Source of the DNA: Bombiscardovia apis | Lineage (GTDB): Bacteria > Actinomycetota > Actinomycetes > Actinomycetales > Bifidobacteriaceae | Length of the DNA stretch: 64,000 nt | Assembly: GCF_033095945.1 (NCBI RefSeq) | Contig: NZ_AP026800.1 | Location: 1,426,001 to 1,490,000, forward strand | Direction of reading: 5' to 3' | Shown: positions 1-8,199 of the stretch, piece by piece | Layout: each line of letters begins with the position of its first letter | Numbering within the stretch: position 1 is the stretch's first letter | Translations under genes and position numbers: made by a program | Notes under the pieces: generated by a model | Databases searched by the model: none | What the model was told of the DNA's origin: nothing | Seen by the model: the letters and a program-made list of their open reading frames with translations, nothing else

Positions 1-231
1 CCTCGCCCACCTCAATCATAGACTCTCTATTGAGGTCTTACTCTGTACTCATACGCATCAAGTCAGTGGCCCCTTCTTTTATTCCCGGCTACTTTCGCGA
101 CACTCCCGAAATGCTCTACAGCTTTGTATCGAGTTCCTGCGACACGCGAATGATTAAGTTTTTTGTGAGTCCAAATTGCTGTAATTCGGCGAATTATGTC
201 AATCAGTCTGAACCGCAGTGCCCCTCCAGGT

Positions 232-261
232 TTGACATTGACCCTCTCGATACCCTAATAT
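232..261 (+). promoter_or_regulatory. Strong sigma-70-type promoter
   Basis: TTGACA at 232-237 and TAATAT at 256-261 are separated by 18 bases, close to the housekeeping consensus. No convincing protein gene follows on this strand. The next same-strand signal is a terminator at 702-736, so the promoter probably drives a stand-alone RNA starting near 268. Seen directly; activity is inferred. Confidence 0.55.
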
Positions 262-267
262 TTCTTA

Positions 268-736
268 CTAGAGAGAAATCTCGCGTGCGTTGGGGGATGC
301 ATGTATGGTTAGCTGTAAGGGGATTGGCTTTAACCTTCCTTCTTATACCTAGTCACAAAGATAAATATTTGTTGTAAGCGTTAGCTATATGAATATAAGC
401 ATAGGGATAGGCAATTGTTCATGTAGGTAACTGGTTGGGGTTTATCTTTGTACTGCATGCTTAACCAATAATTGAACTACAGTTATGGGGATTCGTACAG
501 AATCCGGACCCGGGTCGGTACTACAGGTAGCGAGGCATCCGGATGAAGAGCTCAATAGGTTGGGACTCATCATTTTGCCTTGCGACTCAGCTGACGTTGA
601 GTTTCCGGTCCGAAGGGGAAGACAGACGCGATCTGGCTCTATTCCCCCGGCTGAAGTAAGTGGTTTTCCACTTGCGGAAGCGAGAGCCAGACTGCGGTAA
701 GAGCGGGTTTCAACGCAAGTTGGAGCCCGCTTTTTC
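268..736 (+). ncRNA. Candidate structured non-coding RNA, unidentified
   Basis: The stretch from 1 to 825 has no ORF I can support as a protein gene. Between the promoter at 232-261 and the terminator at 702-736 lie several perfect stems: GGATTC/GAATCC (489-494 with 500-505), the palindrome at 507-516, CCGGA/TCCGG (539-543 with 604-608) enclosing CTCAA/TTGAG (551-555 with 597-601), and CTGGCTCT/AGAGCCAG (633-640 with 683-690) enclosing AAGTGG/CCACTT (658-663 with 668-673). The mature RNA could be shorter, roughly 485-736. I did not find the conserved signatures of tmRNA, RNase P RNA or SRP RNA. A 71-codon ORF (485-700) overlaps the same span but has no recognisable family or good ribosome site. 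Confidence 0.4.
702..736 (+). terminator. Rho-independent terminator of the 5' RNA unit
   Basis: A 13-base stem (702-714 with 719-731, mismatches tolerated) with loop GCAA is followed by a T run at 731-735. It closes the + strand transcription unit that starts near 268. Confidence 0.7.
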
Positions 737-783
737 AATACCTAGTGCACCAATCACGTATAAGCTATTGCTACTAAAGCTAT

Positions 784-818
784 AAAAGAAGCCCTTCCAA
801 CCGCTAGGCTGCAAGGGC
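784..818 (-). terminator. Terminator after the CAU tRNA
   Basis: On the - strand a GCCCTT/AAGGGC stem (813-818 with 791-796) is followed by TTCTTTT. It lies just downstream of the tRNA gene at 826-899. Confidence 0.55.
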
Positions 819-825
819 TAAGTAG

Positions 826-899
826 TGGGGCCTCAGGGGCTTGAACCCTGGACCGAACGATTATGAGTCGTTTGCTCTAACCGACTGAGCTAAGGCCCC
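826..899 (-). tRNA. tRNA with CAU anticodon (Ile2 or elongator Met)
   Basis: A full cloverleaf reads on the - strand: acceptor GGGGCCT/AGGCCCC, D arm, anticodon stem AACGA/TCGTT with loop CTCATAA, and T arm with GGTTCAAGC. The anticodon is CAU and the 3' CCA is not encoded. The body resembles bacterial tRNA-Ile2, whose C34 is modified to lysidine by TilS (encoded here at 10867-11982), but an elongator tRNA-Met cannot be excluded from sequence alone. It is not the initiator type, which would lack the strong first base pair. Confidence 0.9.
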
Positions 900-998
900 A
901 CGTTAGCTCGAAGCCAACAGTCATACTTTAGCAAAAGCACCCGCCAAGCGACCAGCACTAAAGCAACTGCATCCACTCCCCTTATCTTCAGCACCACA

Positions 999-2648
999 CT
1001 ACTGCGCGCTCTTCACTAACTCGGAGTATGCCGGTAAGCCCATATAGCTGAAACGCACTGTTTGCATACGTTGACTAGCAGCAGCACTCACTTTCGTATA
1101 CCACAGTGGCAGGGCCGGCAAATCATGCAACAGCCGCTCTTGAGCCCGATGATAGTACTCCCCTGCCTCACTCGAATCAGTTTGCTCCGCTGCCCGCCGC
1201 AGGAAAGCATCGAAATCTGAACTCTTGTAATCGCCATGATTTAGCCCTTTACCGTCAGCAAACCAAGAAGCGTACCCCTGTACCAGATAACCCTCAGGAT
1301 GCGGATAGTCCGACTGTATTCCAGAACTGAAAGCCGCATGAACCTGTCGCTTATTAATAGAGGTACGGAACTCTTTTGCGGTAGGGAATACAGTACTGTG
1401 AGCATGAATGCCAAGCGTGCCTTCTATATAGTGTGTAACCGCGTCAACCCAGTCTTTATCGCCACTATCAGCAGCATAGGCAATTTCAAAACTTCCCGTC
1501 CAAGGTGAGATAGTATTGGCTTCTTGCCAAAGCTTTCGTGCTTGAGCTGGGTGGTGAGCCAAGACCTGCTCACCCGCCAGCGAGTCAGTGTGGCCCTCAA
1601 TCGTGGGCGCAGTGAAATCAGAGGCCACAACCACCGATCCACGAAATATTTTTTCTCTAATCTTGGCCCTATCGATAGTCGCAGAAAGAGCTTGTCTACG
1701 CAAAACTCCTTCTCGCCCTTCAAAATGAGGCAGATCGCTGGGAATAGTCATCGTCTTTAAGGCAGGTCCGGTGCTCGAATATGCTTGCACCGTCTTATCG
1801 CTACGGTACGTACCTAATGAGGAGACAGGCACCGAGTCAAGCACATCTAAATTGCCTGCTTCCACGTCAGCATATGCCGTATCCAAGCTCTCATAATTGC
1901 GGAATATTATTCCGAGATTATGCGCTTTACGAGGGCCGGAATACGTGGGATTCTTAACCAAACTGATACTCTGGTTTGGAATCCAAGATTGGAACAGGTA
2001 GGGTCCGTTACCAATAGGGTGCTTCCCAAAAGCCACCGGGTCTGCGTAGGCCGCGCTCGGCAGGGGCATAAAAGCCACGTCTCCCACTTTATAAGGAAAA
2101 GACGAGTCCGGTCCAGCCAACTGCACACGCAAGGTAGCATCATCTACTACTCTAAGCCCCGGTAAAAGAGCGTCTTTAGGACCACGACTATCCTGCAACT
2201 GGTCGTAGCCAGCAATCGTTGAGAAAATCGCAGATCCCAATTGCCCATTGGCAGCATTCGCAGCAAACGACCAGGAACGAGCGTAGGTGCTGGCAGTTAT
2301 CGATTCGCCATTGCTGAACTTCAAGCCAGGTTTGAGCGTAATCGTATAGCTGCTGGCATCTTGGTTTGGAGTTATGGAATCAGCGTTGGCATAAACCAAG
2401 TCACCCTTGGGGCTAAAGGTCACCAAACCTTCGAAAAGTTGGGTAGCCACTTTCCAACCTGCCGTATCGCCTATGTTACCGGGCAAAAGATAGGAGACAG
2501 GTTCCACATTGTTCACGGAAATAAAAGCCGAAGAATCCGGTTCGGAAGATCGCTGGAAAGTTGATGCTAAAGCCGTTCCACACCAAGCTAATCCCAGACC
2601 CAGCACGGCAAGAAAGCTTATGAAACGGGTCTGTCTGCTTGATATCAC
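999..2648 (-). CDS. ABC transporter substrate-binding protein, family 5 (oligopeptide type)
   Basis: A 549-residue extracytoplasmic solute-binding protein of the OppA/DppA kind, which captures peptides or similar solutes for an ABC importer. The N-terminus has a basic start, a hydrophobic core to about residue 28 and an Ala-X-Ala site; there is no good lipobox, so it may be a secreted or signal-anchored form. The body has typical family segments (LFEGLVTFS near 72-80, GNGPYLFQSW near 215). The GTG start at 2648 follows an AGGAAGGTGG ribosome site that lies in the end of the upstream gene 16 bases away, so the two are co-transcribed. No permease or ATPase gene is adjacent. Family call firm; substrate unknown. 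Confidence 0.85.
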   Translation of the reverse strand: MISSRQTRFISFLAVLGLGLAWCGTALASTFQRSSEPDSSAFISVNNVEPVSYLLPGNIGDTAGWKVATQLFEGLVTFSPKGDLVYANADSITPNQDASSYTITLKPGLKFSNGESITASTYARSWSFAANAANGQLGSAIFSTIAGYDQLQDSRGPKDALLPGLRVVDDATLRVQLAGPDSSFPYKVGDVAFMPLPSAAYADPVAFGKHPIGNGPYLFQSWIPNQSISLVKNPTYSGPRKAHNLGIIFRNYESLDTAYADVEAGNLDVLDSVPVSSLGTYRSDKTVQAYSSTGPALKTMTIPSDLPHFEGREGVLRRQALSATIDRAKIREKIFRGSVVVASDFTAPTIEGHTDSLAGEQVLAHHPAQARKLWQEANTISPWTGSFEIAYAADSGDKDWVDAVTHYIEGTLGIHAHSTVFPTAKEFRTSINKRQVHAAFSSGIQSDYPHPEGYLVQGYASWFADGKGLNHGDYKSSDFDAFLRRAAEQTDSSEAGEYYHRAQERLLHDLPALPLWYTKVSAAASQRMQTVRFSYMGLPAYSELVKSAQ

Positions 2649-2663
2649 CGGCAGCCACCTTCC

Positions 2664-3323
2664 TTATTCGGCGCGCACCGCACGCCCTGAAGCGAAACGG
2701 TCCAATGCGCCTGTTTTAGCGATTGCTTTAAACATTATCCAACTCAAGACCCCGGCTAAAACTATTGCGCTGATAGCTTCACAGACGGTGCCGATGATAC
2801 CGCGCGGGCTCAAGAACGAAACTCCCTGGTAGAAGAAGGCCAGCAGGAAGGCATTGTAAACCATGCCCACCAACAGTCCGGCGGCACAAGTAACTCCCAA
2901 GGTCCAACGCCGATAGCGGAAGATAGCGAACACAATCTCAGCGCATAGGCCCTGCACAAGAGCTTCAATCACAATCAGCCCCGAGCCGTAAGCGTTGCCG
3001 AAGAGAATCTCTACGAAGACGGCTACGAGATTGGCGTAGATTGCGGCCCCGGGCTTGCGAATAATGAGCAGGTCGAGCGTGACCGGAAAGTAAAACAATC
3101 CATGCAGAAGACCAGCTAAGCCAGGTAGCAGAGCCGTCATGAGAGGGAAAACCCAAGAGGAAAGTGCGGAAGCAGCCCAATAGATGAGGCCGGAAACCAC
3201 GCCGAGCGCAGCACCGACCGCAATGTCGACCGGCCGCCAGCGCAGCGATAGAGCCGTTGCGGGGGTAGGGGTCTTGCCCGAGGATTGAGGAGTATGAGTA
3301 GAGGGAGTTATTGGTGTTTGCAT
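2664..3323 (-). CDS. ykoE: ECF transporter substrate component, YkoE family
   Basis: About 219 residues with five or six membrane segments. Conserved blocks such as LPGLAGLLHGLFYFPV and the segment around FGNAYGSGL match the YkoE/ABC_cobalt S-component family, which imports thiamine precursors (hydroxymethylpyrimidine) or related cobalamin or thiamine compounds. The ATG at 3323 has a good TAGGAG site; the longer reading from 3359 does not. The usual partners ykoD and ykoC are missing here and the next gene encodes a peptide-type binding protein, so its energising module must be elsewhere. A structured leader precedes it (3364-3453). The family is recognised from pattern only; the substrate is inferred. 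Confidence 0.75.
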   Translation of the reverse strand: MQTPITPSTHTPQSSGKTPTPATALSLRWRPVDIAVGAALGVVSGLIYWAASALSSWVFPLMTALLPGLAGLLHGLFYFPVTLDLLIIRKPGAAIYANLVAVFVEILFGNAYGSGLIVIEALVQGLCAEIVFAIFRYRRWTLGVTCAAGLLVGMVYNAFLLAFFYQGVSFLSPRGIIGTVCEAISAIVLAGVLSWIMFKAIAKTGALDRFASGRAVRAE

Positions 3324-3363
3324 AGCGCTCCTAACAAGCCCTATCCGCAGCGGGGCCACGGTT

Positions 3364-3453
3364 CGTGCGCATGGTAAACGGTAGGTCTGGTGACGTACTC
3401 GTATCTCTTATCCGAGACGCATCGCCGGTCGAGCACCCCTTGACCTGCGCACG
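3364..3453 (-). promoter_or_regulatory. Structured 5' leader of the ykoE-like gene, possible riboswitch
   Basis: The 405 bases between ykoE and ettA hold no gene. On the - strand CGTGCGCA (3453-3446) pairs perfectly with TGCGCACG (3371-3364), closing a 74-base domain that itself contains GGTC/GACC and TCTC/GAGA hairpins and a GGGGTGC string. The 3' arm ends 40 bases before the ykoE start. YkoE genes are often under TPP riboswitch control, but the CTGAGA and GAACCTGA blocks of a TPP aptamer are not visible. The class is therefore unknown. Confidence 0.35.
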
Positions 3454-3728
3454 TCGGGCGGAGATGCTCTTGGGCTACTCTAGCTGCTTGAGGCACTTAT
3501 GAACAGTGCGAGTCCACATTGAGGCTCCACCCGAACTCGTTCATTCTCACTGGCCGCTAGGAAAAAGCTTGAAGATGCAAGCAAATCGGCCCTTATCAGT
3601 GTGAGAATAAAGCATGAGTGGAGCTTGTTCGCAGAGCGCAAGCTCCCCCGCCCACGTCGCAAGTTTCCTCTACCATAGAAGCAGAGTAATATATGCCCGA
3701 ATTTCAACAGTTTCAGTGAGGTTTGTAC

Positions 3729-5405
3729 TTGGCTGAGTTTATTTATCAAATGATCAAGGCGCGCAAGTCCTTTGGGGATCGCGCAATCTTGGACGACGTG
3801 ACCTTGAGCTTCCTGCCCGGCGCCAAAATTGGCGTTGTGGGCCCCAACGGCATGGGCAAATCGACACTTTTGCGCATCATGGCTGGGCTAGACACCGTTA
3901 CAAACGGTGAGGCCCAGCTCACACCTGGCTTTACGGTCGGCATTTTGCAACAGGAACCGCCTCTAGACGAGGATAAGACCGTCGGTGAGAACATCAAGCT
4001 AGCTTTTGGCGACATCATCGACAAAGTTAATCGTTTCAATCAAATTGGCGAAGAAATGGCCAATCCTGATGCCGATTATGACTCGCTAATGGCCGAGATG
4101 GGCAAGCTGCAAGAAGAGATTGACGCTGCTGACGGCTGGGATTTAGATTCTCAGTTGGAGCAGGCAATGGACGCCCTCCAGTGCCCTGACCCTGATACTC
4201 CAGTTTCGGTTATTTCCGGTGGCGAGCGCCGCCGTGTAGCCTTGTGCAAGCTCCTCTTGGAAGCTCCAGACCTACTCTTGCTCGACGAGCCCACTAACCA
4301 TTTGGACGCTGAGTCGATTCTGTGGTTAGAGCAGTATCTGCACACCTACAAGGGCGCTGTCTTGGCCGTGACCCACGACCGCTACTTCCTCGACAACGTA
4401 GCAGAATGGATCTGCGAGGTCGACCGTGGTCACCTCTACCCCTACCAAGGCAATTACACCACGTATTTGGAGACCAAGGCTAAGCGTCTTGAAGTCCAGG
4501 GCCAGAAGGATGCCCGACTTGCCAAGCGCCTCACCTCGGAATTGGAGTGGGTTCGCTCCTCCCCTAAGGCTCGTCAGGCCAAGAACAAGGCCCGCTTGGA
4601 ACGCTATGAGCAGATGGAAGATGAAGCGCGGCGTAATCAAAAGCTGGACTTCTCTGAGATTCAGATTCCACCGGGGCCCCGCCTGGGCTCTAAGGTCTTG
4701 GAAGCTGAGCATATCCACAAGGCCTTTGGCGAGCGCGTTCTCATCGACGACCTCTCCTTTACCCTGCCCCGCAACGGTATTGTGGGCGTTATCGGCCCCA
4801 ACGGCGTTGGTAAGTCCACACTTTTCAAGACCATCGTGGGCATGGAGCCAGTCACTTCCGGCGATTTGGAAGTCGGCGACACGGTCAAGATTTCTTATGT
4901 GGATCAGAACCGCGAAGGTATTGACCCCAATAAGAACCTGTGGGAAGTGGTCTCGGATGGCAACGATTTCATGGAAGTTGGCGGCATTGAGGTTCCTACC
5001 CGCGCCTACGTTGCCTCCTTCGGCTTCAAGGGGTCTGACCAGCAGAAACCAGCCGGAGTCCTCTCCGGTGGTGAGCGCAACAGGCTCAATCTGGCTTTGA
5101 CCTTGAAGCAGGGCGGCAATTTGCTCCTGCTCGATGAGCCTACCAATGATTTAGACGTGGAGACCTTGGAGTCGCTGGAGAATGCCCTGCTGGCCTTCCC
5201 TGGCTGCGCTGTGGTCATTTCCCACGACCGCTGGTTCCTCGACCGCGTAGCCACCCATATCTTGGCTTGGGAGGGCACGGACGACAATCCTGCTAACTGG
5301 TACTGGTATGAGGGCAACTTCCAGGCCTATCAGGAAAACAAGGTCCAGCGCCTGGGCGAGGAAGCTTCGCGCCCCCACCGCATCCACCGCAAGCTCACCC
5401 GTTAA
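3729..5405 (+). CDS. ettA: Energy-dependent translational throttle protein EttA (ABC-F ATPase)
   Basis: A 558-residue soluble ABC-F protein with two ATPase domains and no membrane segment. Family members bind the ribosomal E site and gate the first elongation cycle by ATP/ADP ratio. Domain 1 has GPNGMGKST and SGGERRRVAL plus LLLLDEPTNHLD; domain 2 has GPNGVGKST, SGGERNRLNL and LLLLDEPTNDLD, joined by a charged linker. TTG at 3729 is preferred because MAEFIYQM aligns with the start of known EttA proteins and a GAGG site lies 10 bases upstream; another TTG two codons earlier is less likely. A terminator follows. Confidence 0.95.
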   Translation: MAEFIYQMIKARKSFGDRAILDDVTLSFLPGAKIGVVGPNGMGKSTLLRIMAGLDTVTNGEAQLTPGFTVGILQQEPPLDEDKTVGENIKLAFGDIIDKVNRFNQIGEEMANPDADYDSLMAEMGKLQEEIDAADGWDLDSQLEQAMDALQCPDPDTPVSVISGGERRRVALCKLLLEAPDLLLLDEPTNHLDAESILWLEQYLHTYKGAVLAVTHDRYFLDNVAEWICEVDRGHLYPYQGNYTTYLETKAKRLEVQGQKDARLAKRLTSELEWVRSSPKARQAKNKARLERYEQMEDEARRNQKLDFSEIQIPPGPRLGSKVLEAEHIHKAFGERVLIDDLSFTLPRNGIVGVIGPNGVGKSTLFKTIVGMEPVTSGDLEVGDTVKISYVDQNREGIDPNKNLWEVVSDGNDFMEVGGIEVPTRAYVASFGFKGSDQQKPAGVLSGGERNRLNLALTLKQGGNLLLLDEPTNDLDVETLESLENALLAFPGCAVVISHDRWFLDRVATHILAWEGTDDNPANWYWYEGNFQAYQENKVQRLGEEASRPHRIHRKLTR

Positions 5406-5427
5406 GTGTGAACTCGCTCACTCTTAA

Positions 5428-5467
5428 AGCCTACAAGTTCAGTTCTCGCAGCTGCTTGTAGGCTTTT
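5428..5467 (+). terminator. Terminator of ettA
   Basis: AGCCTACAAG (5428-5437) pairs with CTTGTAGGCT (5455-5464), followed by TTTT, 23 bases after the ettA stop. Confidence 0.75.
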
Positions 5468-5557
5468 GCATTGCGGTCTGCTTATGCTACTCACAATCGG
5501 GGAGTAGAATACTGATTCATCTTCATTTCACAGCCTCGACGGTTGGGAGCAATACCT

Positions 5558-6451
5558 ATGGCAGAAGCAGTAACACCTTTAGCAGAAGCAATCCGCGCTC
5601 TGAGCGTACAACCCGGAGAGACGCAAGACGGAAGCTTGAGTGGAAGTAATCTACCCTTCCCTACTGGGCGCATTTACGGCGGACAGATTATGGCTCAGTC
5701 CATCATGGCCGCAGCCCAGAGTGTGCCTGAGGATCGCACTCCGAACTCAGTGCACGGCTATTACATTCGCACTGGACTCCTCGATCAAGATGTGCGATTC
5801 GACGTAACTAACCTGCGCGACGGCCGCTCCTACTCAACCCGTATGGTAGACGCATCCCAACCAGAGCGCCCCATTCTTAAGACAATGGTTTCCTTCCAAG
5901 TTAGCGGTCAAGACGGCATGGAATATGCTGACCCCATGTCCGCTGATCTCCCCGCTCCGGAAAGCCTAAAGTCTGCCAAAGATTTGATGATGCCCTTTGC
6001 AGACAAGTCACCTTTTGCGGCTTATTATGCCAAGCAGTCCCCCTTCGACATTCGCCATATTACGCCCACGATTATGCTCGGACCAGATAACCAGGCTCGG
6101 GCTAAGGACAGCGGCCGCCAGCTCGTTTGGATGCGTGCCGACGGCCAGGCTACCATGTCTCAAACCCTTCAACGGGCCATGATGGCACTGGGCTGCGATC
6201 AGATTATGATGGAGCCGGCCCTGCGCCGCACCGGGCTTTCAATCGCTACTCCCGGAATTTCTTACGCTTCTATTGACCACTCTATGTGGTGGTATAAGGA
6301 TGTAGATGTGTGCTCATGGATGCTTTTTGAGCAAGACACGACGGTTGCTGCGCACGGTCGCGCCCTATGCACGGCCCGAGTTTACGACCAAGAGGGCGAT
6401 CTACTGGCAGCCATGACCCAAGAGGCCATGATTCGGATACCGCAGGCCTGA
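5558..6451 (+). CDS. tesB: Acyl-CoA thioesterase II, TesB-like
   Basis: A 297-residue double-hotdog thioesterase that hydrolyses acyl-CoA to free fatty acid and CoA. The first half has the conserved GRIYGGQIMAQS block and the HGYYIRTG block; the second half ends with the SIDHSMWWYKD and ALCTARVYDQEG region typical of TesB. The ATG at 5558 has GGGAG eight bases upstream; the TTG at 5543 would overlap this site. It stands alone between ettA and a convergent gene. Its substrate chain length cannot be read from the sequence. Confidence 0.88.
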   Translation: MAEAVTPLAEAIRALSVQPGETQDGSLSGSNLPFPTGRIYGGQIMAQSIMAAAQSVPEDRTPNSVHGYYIRTGLLDQDVRFDVTNLRDGRSYSTRMVDASQPERPILKTMVSFQVSGQDGMEYADPMSADLPAPESLKSAKDLMMPFADKSPFAAYYAKQSPFDIRHITPTIMLGPDNQARAKDSGRQLVWMRADGQATMSQTLQRAMMALGCDQIMMEPALRRTGLSIATPGISYASIDHSMWWYKDVDVCSWMLFEQDTTVAAHGRALCTARVYDQEGDLLAAMTQEAMIRIPQA

Positions 6452-6494
6452 GCCGAACTTTTTATACCTTCATATCTCCAGCCTGCTGGCGCGA

Positions 6495-7049
6495 TTACTG
6501 GCGGCTTGGAGGCTGGGTGTCGGCGGTCTTGGGCAACTGCTTTTCAGCAGTCGTAGCTAGGCGCCGGCGCTCGCTCTGCTGACGTTTCTTGGGGCTTTCA
6601 GGGCCATCATTTGGAGGCAACTGGCAAAACCACTCCCCTACTGCTCCTAGAATGATGTCAATAAAGCACACCACGACGGCAATGGCACACTCGATGATGA
6701 TGTGCTTGTAGAAGGGTGCTTCCCAGTGGCTGAGCGACATGAGCGCTTGCCCGCCATACCAGCCTAAAAGAGCCGAACAAGCGATTCCCAAAGCTTTTGA
6801 CAGCAGGAGTGCGTTGACCGCGAATTGCGGGTCCATCTCCTTGCGTTCGCCCTTGGCATATTTGTGGACCTGCCGTGCCATTAAAACGATGATAATGCCA
6901 GCGATGAGCAGGAGGGCAGAAACTAACCAAGGAGCCCCCAGCATATTGAGCTGCCAACGCTCGCTCGCCTGAGCTAGGCAAACACCGCCAATGAGTCCTA
7001 GACCAACAGCCAGGAGGTAGTAGGTGGCCGGGGTACGTTTCATGTTCAT
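6495..7049 (-). CDS. DUF3180 family membrane protein
   Basis: 184 residues with four predicted membrane spans (about 9-28, 39-59, 83-104 and 118-140) and a hydrophilic basic tail. DUF3180 proteins occur in Actinobacteria right after folK, as here, but have no known function. ATG at 7049 is chosen because AGGAGG lies six bases upstream; it overlaps the folBK stop by four bases, so the two are translationally coupled. The C-terminal 45 residues are low-complexity and poorly conserved. Confidence 0.8.
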   Translation of the reverse strand: MNMKRTPATYYLLAVGLGLIGGVCLAQASERWQLNMLGAPWLVSALLLIAGIIIVLMARQVHKYAKGERKEMDPQFAVNALLLSKALGIACSALLGWYGGQALMSLSHWEAPFYKHIIIECAIAVVVCFIDIILGAVGEWFCQLPPNDGPESPKKRQQSERRRLATTAEKQLPKTADTQPPSRQ

Positions 7050-8113
7050 GCCGAACCTCCTAAAATCCACGAATCAGAGCATAGTGTGACTTCATCTGCA
7101 TTGGGCGCCAGTTGAGCCAGTTGAGCTACAGAGCCAGCATGCGTGCCACTCAGATGAGCTTCGGGGTCGATACTGGCCCAAGGTTGTAGAATCTCAGCCC
7201 GCTGCCAAGCCTGCGGATATGGAAGACTTAACTTATCGTCCGCAATCCCGGTCGCCCACTGTAGAGCCTGCTCGCGGTCGCTCAGCATATCTTCTATACC
7301 CCATGCTTTATCGTCTACGTCGACGAGCAGCAGGTCAAGCGGGTAAGAAGGTAATTGCAAGTCATGAGAGCGACCGTGGGCCGACTCTATCATATTAAGA
7401 GCTGAAAGCATGTCTACTGGCCCTAGGGCAGTCTCAATAATGACTACCGCGCACAAATAGTCTGGCTGACCGTGCCCTTCGCGGGTATAGAGCGGAGAGA
7501 TGCCCAAGATTTGGCTGCCGGGCACTCCATCGAGCGAGACTATCGCCGTACGCATGGCATCTTGTACCCGGCCGACATTGCCGCTCATAGCAATCACTGC
7601 CCGGTGGCTTGCATCATCTGAGTCCGCAGTTGCCTGCAGTTGAGCATAGTCTTGCTCACCATTGAAGCCTGCGCTGGAACCGTCTAACGGGAACGACGAA
7701 TAACGGCCGTATTCGCTTGCCTGGCCGGATGCAAGGGCGGCTGGCGAGACGGGCTGCTGCGAGCTGGCTTCGCGTTCAATCGTCACGCTGACATCGTCTA
7801 TATCGAGGCCAGCAGCTTGAGTAGCATTCAGCCGATGCACACACACTTGAACCCGGCGCACTTGGTGGGATAGCAAAATGGAATCGGCAACGCGCACTGC
7901 AACGGTCTCGAGTAAGACTACTTCTAAGCTTCCAATTAAAGATACGATACGCCTGACCACTTGCGCGTAATCGACCGTCTTGGTCAAATCGTCGTGAGCG
8001 GCAGCATCGTTGACATCAAGATAGAGCGTTGCATCTACCAAGTACGTACAGTTTGACTGGCCTACAAGCTGGCGAGGAGTGGCGCGGATACCGGTCAACC
8101 GTATGGAATCCAC
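7046..8113 (-). CDS. folBK: Fused dihydroneopterin aldolase / HPPK (FolB-FolK), HPPK half degenerate
   Basis: 355 residues. The first 115 form a FolB domain (dihydroneopterin aldolase) with the family TVDYAQVVRRI region. After a Gln/Ser/Gly-rich linker, residues from about 175 match FolK (HPPK): a start resembling the ALGSNLG strand but reading IAMSGNVG, then PDYLCAVVIIET and NMIESAHGRSHD. The HPPK signature R-x-x-D-x-D is not intact: the segment reads LPSYPLDLLLVD, so the Arg and one of the two Mg-binding Asp residues are replaced. Either the enzyme is altered or this half is decaying. folE and folP, which usually sit with these genes in bifidobacteria, are not between this gene and ftsH. 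Confidence 0.8.
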   Translation of the reverse strand: MDSIRLTGIRATPRQLVGQSNCTYLVDATLYLDVNDAAAHDDLTKTVDYAQVVRRIVSLIGSLEVVLLETVAVRVADSILLSHQVRRVQVCVHRLNATQAAGLDIDDVSVTIEREASSQQPVSPAALASGQASEYGRYSSFPLDGSSAGFNGEQDYAQLQATADSDDASHRAVIAMSGNVGRVQDAMRTAIVSLDGVPGSQILGISPLYTREGHGQPDYLCAVVIIETALGPVDMLSALNMIESAHGRSHDLQLPSYPLDLLLVDVDDKAWGIEDMLSDREQALQWATGIADDKLSLPYPQAWQRAEILQPWASIDPEAHLSGTHAGSVAQLAQLAPNADEVTLCSDSWILGGSA

Positions 8114-8199
8114 GCTTCACCTCCTCCTTCATCGCTTACTTACCTGAGCACAGACCCGCTCAGGTAAGTTTGAATAACTCTTTGCCGTAAAGCCTGAGC

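Noticed and set aside
30-377. 115-codon + strand ORF at the window start
   Set aside because: No family resemblance, no good ribosome site, and a strong promoter lies inside it; more likely non-coding.
3364-3453. TPP riboswitch upstream of the ykoE-like gene
   Set aside because: Only a GGGGTGC string matches; the CTGAGA and pyrophosphate-binding blocks are missing, so I list it only as an unassigned structured leader.
4426-5100. 224-codon ORF inside ettA in another frame
   Set aside because: Shadow of ettA; no independent motif.
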